Below, one piece after another: positions 59,480-64,000 of a stretch of DNA of 64,000 bases; the first letter of the stretch is position 1, and each line of letters begins with the position of its first letter. Under the pieces are notes generated by a model. That model was not told the origin of the DNA, did no database searches, and worked only from the letters and a program-made list of their open reading frames with translations. The position numbers were made by a program, and so were the translations under genes. The DNA comes from Pseudosulfitobacter pseudonitzschiae (GTDB lineage: Bacteria > Pseudomonadota > Alphaproteobacteria > Rhodobacterales > Rhodobacteraceae): assembly GCF_002222635.1 (NCBI RefSeq), contig NZ_CP022420.1:62001-126000 (forward strand), given 5' to 3'.

Positions 59480-62400
59480 TCAGCACCCTCCACGCGCATG
59501 TAGTCCTGTCACGGGACAACGTGCAAGCAGACGATCAAGCACTGCGATGCCGCTCGAGTCCGCTGGGCAGAAGAGCCGCAGCTTCCAGGCGATGATCTCC
59601 GAGAAGAACCCATCTGCCTTGAGCCGGTCCTTGGCGGCACCCAAAAAGCCCGACAGCTCGATCCGGTTGACGCCCATAACGCGCGAGCGGTGCAGCTCCA
59701 TCCCTTCGGCCAAGCGCACGACCGTCTTGCCTTCCAGAACAAGGGCATGGACCTGCGCCGCCGTGAGCTTCGGAGCATCGGCGGCAAGTGTGGTCGCGAC
59801 CCACGACGGCGAAACGCGGCGACCGATGATGCGCTGACCGTCATCGGTCTGCAGCCGGTAGACGCGGGTTTCATCCTGGGGGAGCTGCTTCCAGATCGGC
59901 AGCAAGAGGCCCGCCACGATATGCAGGGTGGTTTCCGAGAACTCCGGCACTTCAGCCAGTTCTGCCCTCCAGGCTTCATTGAAGGCCGCGCGGTCGGCTT
60001 CGAGCCAATGGGTGTCGTCCATGATCTTGGCCGGAACCGTGCTCGCCTCCAGCGGGCGGATCAGCCGCAGGCGGGGTTCGATGGTGCCATCGTCCAGCAT
60101 CAGGCTGGTCGCGGGCACCTGCACGGCAGCCCGGCCCGAGCGGCTGTTGACCAGTAGCCGCGCCTTTGGGTCATCGAGCCAGTCGAGCGCATCCGCCAGT
60201 GACAGCGGTGTATTGCGCTGCTTTTGCGCGATGCTCAGCAGCTGGGTTTCCGCGCCGGAGCCGGGATGGGTGTAAATCACCCGCGCATCTGTGACGCGGA
60301 AGCTCTCGGCGCGCAGCGTCTCAAGCCCGAGGTCGTAGACCCCGGCGGCGATAGCGCCCTCGATCCGTTGGTCGAGGAGTTCCTCAAAGGCCGCGAAGAG
60401 TACAGCCTGCATGTCGATTGTGAGCGCCAGCAGGCGATTGAGGAAGGTGGTGATCGGCGGCAGGTCATCCTTCAGACCGTTGTCATCAGTCAGGCTGAGG
60501 CCGGTCGCATCCTCAAACGCCCCGAGCGAGCAGCCCGCAACATCACCGCGATAGAGGCGGCGGTAAAGCTGGCGCAGAGCGTCGCGGGCATAGGGGGACT
60601 CGAGATTGTCCTCGGGCCGGAACAGCCCCTGCCCGCCGGTTTGACGCTGGCCGCGCGTGATCGCCCCGAGCGTGTCGAGGCGACGCGCGATGGTGCTGAG
60701 GAAGCGTTTCTCTGCTTTCACATCGGTAGCAACGGGCCGGAACAGCGGTGGTTGCGCCTGGTTGGTGCGGTTGGTGCGGCCCAGTCCCTGAATGGCCGCA
60801 TCGGCCTTCCAGCCCGGTTCCAGGAGGTAGTGGACCCGCAGGCGCTGGTTCTTCGCCCCGAGATCGGCGTGATAGCTGCGCCCCGTGCCGCCGGCATCCG
60901 AGAAGATCAGGATGCGCTTCTGGTCATCCATGAAGGCGGCGGTTTCCGCGAGGTTGGCAGAGCCCGCCCGGCTTTCCACGACCAGGCGGGCGGCAGCACC
61001 CTCGCCCTTCCTCACAATGCGCCGCGAGCGTCCCGTGACCTCGGCCACGAGATCGGTGCCGAAGCGCTGGACGATCTGGTCAAGCGCGCCGGGCACAGGC
61101 GGCAGGCTTGCCAGATGCTCGATCAGCGCATCGCGCCTGCGCGCAGCTTCGCGACATTCCACCGGCTGGCCGTCGCGCGTGACAGGCCGCGAGGAGAGGT
61201 TGCCTTCGCTATCGGTGAAGGGCTCGTAGAGCTGCACCGGAAAGGAATGCTGCAGATAATCCAGGCAAGCCTCTCTTGGCGTGATGTCCACCCGCACATC
61301 GTTCCACTCGTCCGTGGGGATGTCCGACAGGCGGCGCTCCATCAGCGCCTCGCCCGTCGAGACAATCTGGATGACGGCCGCGTGGTCTGCGGCGAGATCG
61401 GCGTCGATGGCGGCGATCAGCGTGGGAGTTTTCATCGAGGTCAGCAGATGGCCGAAGAACCGTTGCTTGGCGGACTCGAAAGCCGAGCGGGCGGCGGACT
61501 TGGCCTGGCGGTTCAGCGTACCGCCGGATTCGCCAGTAATGTTGGCCGCTTCCAGCGCCGCGGACAAGTTCCGATGTATGACTCCGAAGGCGAGCGCATA
61601 TGCATCATAGATCCCGCGCTGCTCCGGCGTCAGCGCATGTTCCAGCATCTCGTATTCGACGCCGTCATAGGACAGCGAGCGCGCCGTGTAGAGGCCAAGC
61701 GACCGCAGATCGCGGGCCAGGACCTCCATCGCGGCAACGCCGCCAGCTTCGATAGCTTGCACAAATTCCGCCCGCGTCGAAAACGGAAAGTCTTCGCCCC
61801 CCCAAAGCCCAAGCCGCTGCGTATAGGCGAGGTTATGGACCGAGGTCGCCCCCGTGGCCGAAACATAGACCATGCGGGCATTCGGAAGTTTGTGCTGCAG
61901 GCGCAGACCCGCCCTGCCCTGCTGCGAGGCCGTGACATCGCCGCGCTCACCCTTGCTTCCTGCGGCATTCGCCATGGCATGGCTTTCGTCAAACAGGATC
62001 ACCCCGTCAAAATCCGCCCCAAGCCAGTCGACGATCTGATCGACGCGGGATTTCCTGGCGCCCCGCTCCTCGGAGCGCAGCGTGGCATAGGTGGTGAAGA
62101 GGATGCCTTCGGTCAGCGGGATGTCTTTGCCTTGCGCGAAGCGCGACAGCGGCGTCACCAGCAAGCGTTCCTGTCCGAGTGCGGACCAGTCGCGCTGCGC
62201 ATCCTCCAGCAGCTTGTCGCTTTTGGAGATCCAGAGCGCTTTGCGCCGACCCTGCGCCCAGTTGTCGAGCAGGATGCCGGCGGACTGGCGGCCCTTGCCC
62301 GCCCCGGTGCCATCGCCAAGGAAGAAGCCGCGGCGGAAACGGACGGCGTCAGCGGCATCGTCCGGCGCGGCCGAGACCATGTCGCCGGTCTCATCGACGG

Positions 62401-63862
62401 TCCAAGACCCCGCGAGATAAGCGCCATGCGCCTCGCCCGCGTAGATCACAGTCTCAAGCTGCGCGTCGGACAGAAGGCCATCGCGCAGGATGGCGGCTGG
62501 AAGCTTGGGCCGGTAGCTGGGTTTTGGGGGCGCGACCGAAGCCATGGCCGCAGATTGCACAAGCTTGGTCGGGTGCGGTTCCGCTCCGGGAATGTCGATC
62601 GCCTGCAGACGGAAGGTCTCATAAATAGCATCCGACAGGCGCGCGCTGGCCCCGTCCTCGGTTGCATCGCGCAGGGTATAGGCGAGGTCTGCGGCCTCGA
62701 TCTGCACCGCGGTGTTGGTGGGGGCTGTTGCAGGCGTGGCGCGCGTCGAGCTGATGCCTGTGCGCGTGGTGCGGGCAGGATTTCCCGGGAAGGGGGAAGT
62801 GGGGCCCTGCCCGGCTGGTGCGACCTGCGCCAGTTCGAGGCGCGGGGGGACATGGGTAGTGATCAGCGACAGCAGGCTGGCGACATCAGGCGAAATCGGG
62901 CGCGCCAGATCGGCTGTGATGCCGCCCGCCTCGCCACCGAGGCATTTGTCGAAGACCGAAATCCGCGTCTCGAAGCTGGTGCCGTGCTTGGCGAAGGCCG
63001 CACCCGACACAGCACCCGTAAAGACCAGATGCGCGGTCTGGGTCAGGCGACCGAAGGTCTCAGCCCAGGCGGGCGCATCGGGCGCGAAACTGGCACCGGT
63101 GATGGCGACCAACCGTCCGCCGGGGACCAGACGCGCAAGCGCCGAGCGCAGATGCCGGGCTGTCGCCTCGGTGGTGCGAGCGTCGACATTGGCCACCGCC
63201 GAGAAGGGCGGGTTCATCAGGATGACGCTCGGGCGCAGGTCCGCGTCGAGATGATCGTCGATCTGGGCTGCGTCGAAGCCCGTGACCGGAAGCCCCGGAA
63301 ACAGGCGGCGCAGAAGATCGGCGCGGGTGTCGGCCAACTCGTTCAGCGCGAGGCTGCCGCCCGCGATTTCTGCGAGGACCGCCAGAAGGCCCGTCCCAGC
63401 CGATGGCTCCAGCACCAGATCGCGCGCGGTGATCTGTGCTGCAGCCAGTGCCGCCAGCCCCATGGGCAGCGGTGTCGAGAATTGCTGGTACCGCTCCATC
63501 TCTTCAGACCGCCGCGTATGGGTCGGCAAAAGGCCGGACACCTTGGCAAGAATCGGCAGCAGAGCCGCGGGCGTGCCCGCCCGGGCCAGGAGCGCACGGC
63601 CGAACTTCCGCAGGAACAGGACCAGCGCTGCCTCGCCCGCTTCATAGGCCAGCTTCCAGTCCCAGGCGCCGGTCGCGTCAGAGCCGCCAAAGACGCGCTC
63701 CATCTCAACGCGCAGGCGAAGCGCGTCGATCTGGAAACCCTGCGCCAGATCGGGCTGCAGCGCCTCGGCCACGCTCAAGATCGCAGTGGCCGTATCGAGG
63801 GGCGGGATGGGGACAACAGGCGCAAGCGTGCGCTCGGACGCAAAAGGGGCGAGATGGGTCAT
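59480..63862 (-). CDS. Strawberry-notch-type helicase with N-terminal methyltransferase domain
   Basis: 1460 residues. The N-terminal part holds a class I methyltransferase domain (VLEPSAGTGLLAVLAEIAGG near 150 and VILMNPPFSAVANV near 210). The middle is the strawberry-notch SF2 helicase: Walker A FLGDGTGAGKGRQSAGILL (about 510-530), FDESHAMANAAG (about 625), YVSATGATS, and motif VI LGRTNRTNQ (about 1030). The C-terminal 400 residues form the SNO regulatory/helical domain. Fusion of SAM-binding and helicase domains is the rule for these very large plasmid proteins; their biochemical role is not established. It starts at ATG 63862. Confidence 0.9.
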   Translation of the reverse strand: MTHLAPFASERTLAPVVPIPPLDTATAILSVAEALQPDLAQGFQIDALRLRVEMERVFGGSDATGAWDWKLAYEAGEAALVLFLRKFGRALLARAGTPAALLPILAKVSGLLPTHTRRSEEMERYQQFSTPLPMGLAALAAAQITARDLVLEPSAGTGLLAVLAEIAGGSLALNELADTRADLLRRLFPGLPVTGFDAAQIDDHLDADLRPSVILMNPPFSAVANVDARTTEATARHLRSALARLVPGGRLVAITGASFAPDAPAWAETFGRLTQTAHLVFTGAVSGAAFAKHGTSFETRISVFDKCLGGEAGGITADLARPISPDVASLLSLITTHVPPRLELAQVAPAGQGPTSPFPGNPARTTRTGISSTRATPATAPTNTAVQIEAADLAYTLRDATEDGASARLSDAIYETFRLQAIDIPGAEPHPTKLVQSAAMASVAPPKPSYRPKLPAAILRDGLLSDAQLETVIYAGEAHGAYLAGSWTVDETGDMVSAAPDDAADAVRFRRGFFLGDGTGAGKGRQSAGILLDNWAQGRRKALWISKSDKLLEDAQRDWSALGQERLLVTPLSRFAQGKDIPLTEGILFTTYATLRSEERGARKSRVDQIVDWLGADFDGVILFDESHAMANAAGSKGERGDVTASQQGRAGLRLQHKLPNARMVYVSATGATSVHNLAYTQRLGLWGGEDFPFSTRAEFVQAIEAGGVAAMEVLARDLRSLGLYTARSLSYDGVEYEMLEHALTPEQRGIYDAYALAFGVIHRNLSAALEAANITGESGGTLNRQAKSAARSAFESAKQRFFGHLLTSMKTPTLIAAIDADLAADHAAVIQIVSTGEALMERRLSDIPTDEWNDVRVDITPREACLDYLQHSFPVQLYEPFTDSEGNLSSRPVTRDGQPVECREAARRRDALIEHLASLPPVPGALDQIVQRFGTDLVAEVTGRSRRIVRKGEGAAARLVVESRAGSANLAETAAFMDDQKRILIFSDAGGTGRSYHADLGAKNQRLRVHYLLEPGWKADAAIQGLGRTNRTNQAQPPLFRPVATDVKAEKRFLSTIARRLDTLGAITRGQRQTGGQGLFRPEDNLESPYARDALRQLYRRLYRGDVAGCSLGAFEDATGLSLTDDNGLKDDLPPITTFLNRLLALTIDMQAVLFAAFEELLDQRIEGAIAAGVYDLGLETLRAESFRVTDARVIYTHPGSGAETQLLSIAQKQRNTPLSLADALDWLDDPKARLLVNSRSGRAAVQVPATSLMLDDGTIEPRLRLIRPLEASTVPAKIMDDTHWLEADRAAFNEAWRAELAEVPEFSETTLHIVAGLLLPIWKQLPQDETRVYRLQTDDGQRIIGRRVSPSWVATTLAADAPKLTAAQVHALVLEGKTVVRLAEGMELHRSRVMGVNRIELSGFLGAAKDRLKADGFFSEIIAWKLRLFCPADSSGIAVLDRLLARCPVTGLHARGGC

Positions 63863-64000
63863 CGGGAAACTCCGGAAAGAGGAACAGGATCAGGCCCGGA
63901 CACCCTCTCTCGGGCACCCTCAGGCCTGATCTTCCCCGGCCCTCCTCTTCCTCTCAAACCCCATGATTTCCCCAGGCGGCTTGCTTTTGTTCCTGTTATG

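Noticed and set aside
1-64000. tRNA or rRNA genes and tRNA-linked integration sites
   Set aside because: No cloverleaf-like sequence, tRNA 3' end repeat or rRNA segment was noticed on either strand; an automated scan was not possible.

Overview
The window looks like part of a large conjugative replicon (plasmid, or a chromid or island derived from one) of a marine alphaproteobacterium, most likely Rhodobacterales / Roseobacter group. This rests on protein families recognised by eye, not on a database search: a RepC initiator with an internal DnaA box, a complete VirB-type secretion operon, a relaxase-MobC-VirD4 mobilisation block beside a palindromic oriT candidate, and a strawberry-notch helicase / toprim / DUF2493 plasmid-maintenance block.

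Layout. (1) 1-2021: end of a TRAP transporter operon (dctP end, dctQ, dctM). (2) 2072-8107: a stack of nested mobile elements. An IS5-type remnant is cut by a Tn402/Tn7-like element (tniB, tniQ and terminal repeats kept, tniA apparently replaced by an ISKra4-family IS). Next comes a fragment of an HTH protein, then an IS6-family element split by an IS110-family element. The noncoding end of the IS110 element folds like a bridge RNA, and its loops match the insertion flanks and the element termini. (3) 8153-12660: phosphite uptake and oxidation, with ptxD and a LysR gene leftward and ptxABC rightward from one control region. (4) 12732-20089: after a decayed IS, seven overlapping leftward genes: a second PhnDCE-type importer, a SAM methyltransferase, a PhnM-type amidohydrolase, an MFS carrier and a TIM-barrel protein. 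No C-P lyase core is present. An IS903-group element with a perfect 9-bp target duplication sits in the Shine-Dalgarno region of this operon. (5) 21340-22718: repC with an internal origin candidate and an antisense-RNA-like terminator hairpin.

(6) 22719-35348: virB1-B11-like operon with several exported proteins of unknown role, a VirB5-like/transglycosylase fusion and a structured spacer before virB11. (7) 35475-44775: a defence-like island lying between the mating-pair-formation genes and the DNA-processing genes. It holds a FitAB-type toxin-antitoxin pair, an MmeI-like adenine methyltransferase whose recognition region is compositionally foreign, an Abi-like protein, an AlbA/Schlafen-type ATPase, a DEAH-like helicase and a GIY-YIG/T5orf172 nuclease. 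(8) 44818-51328: virD4/traG, relaxase, mobC, oriT candidate, then ParA/VirC1-like and VirC2-like genes. (9) 51285-56400: small unknown genes and a 1087-residue protein with an Mrr-like nuclease N-terminus and a long helical tail. (10) 56518-63862: DUF6429-like, WGR, DUF2493, toprim and strawberry-notch proteins, with striking palindromes between them.

Together the genes describe a self-transmissible replicon that carries reduced-phosphorus nutrition and phage or plasmid defence. The best candidates for undescribed biology are the seven-gene phnDCE-methyltransferase-phnM-MFS-TIM-barrel operon, the MTase/Abi/AlbA/helicase/GIY-YIG island, and the IS110 bridge RNA whose guides can be read against its own insertion site.
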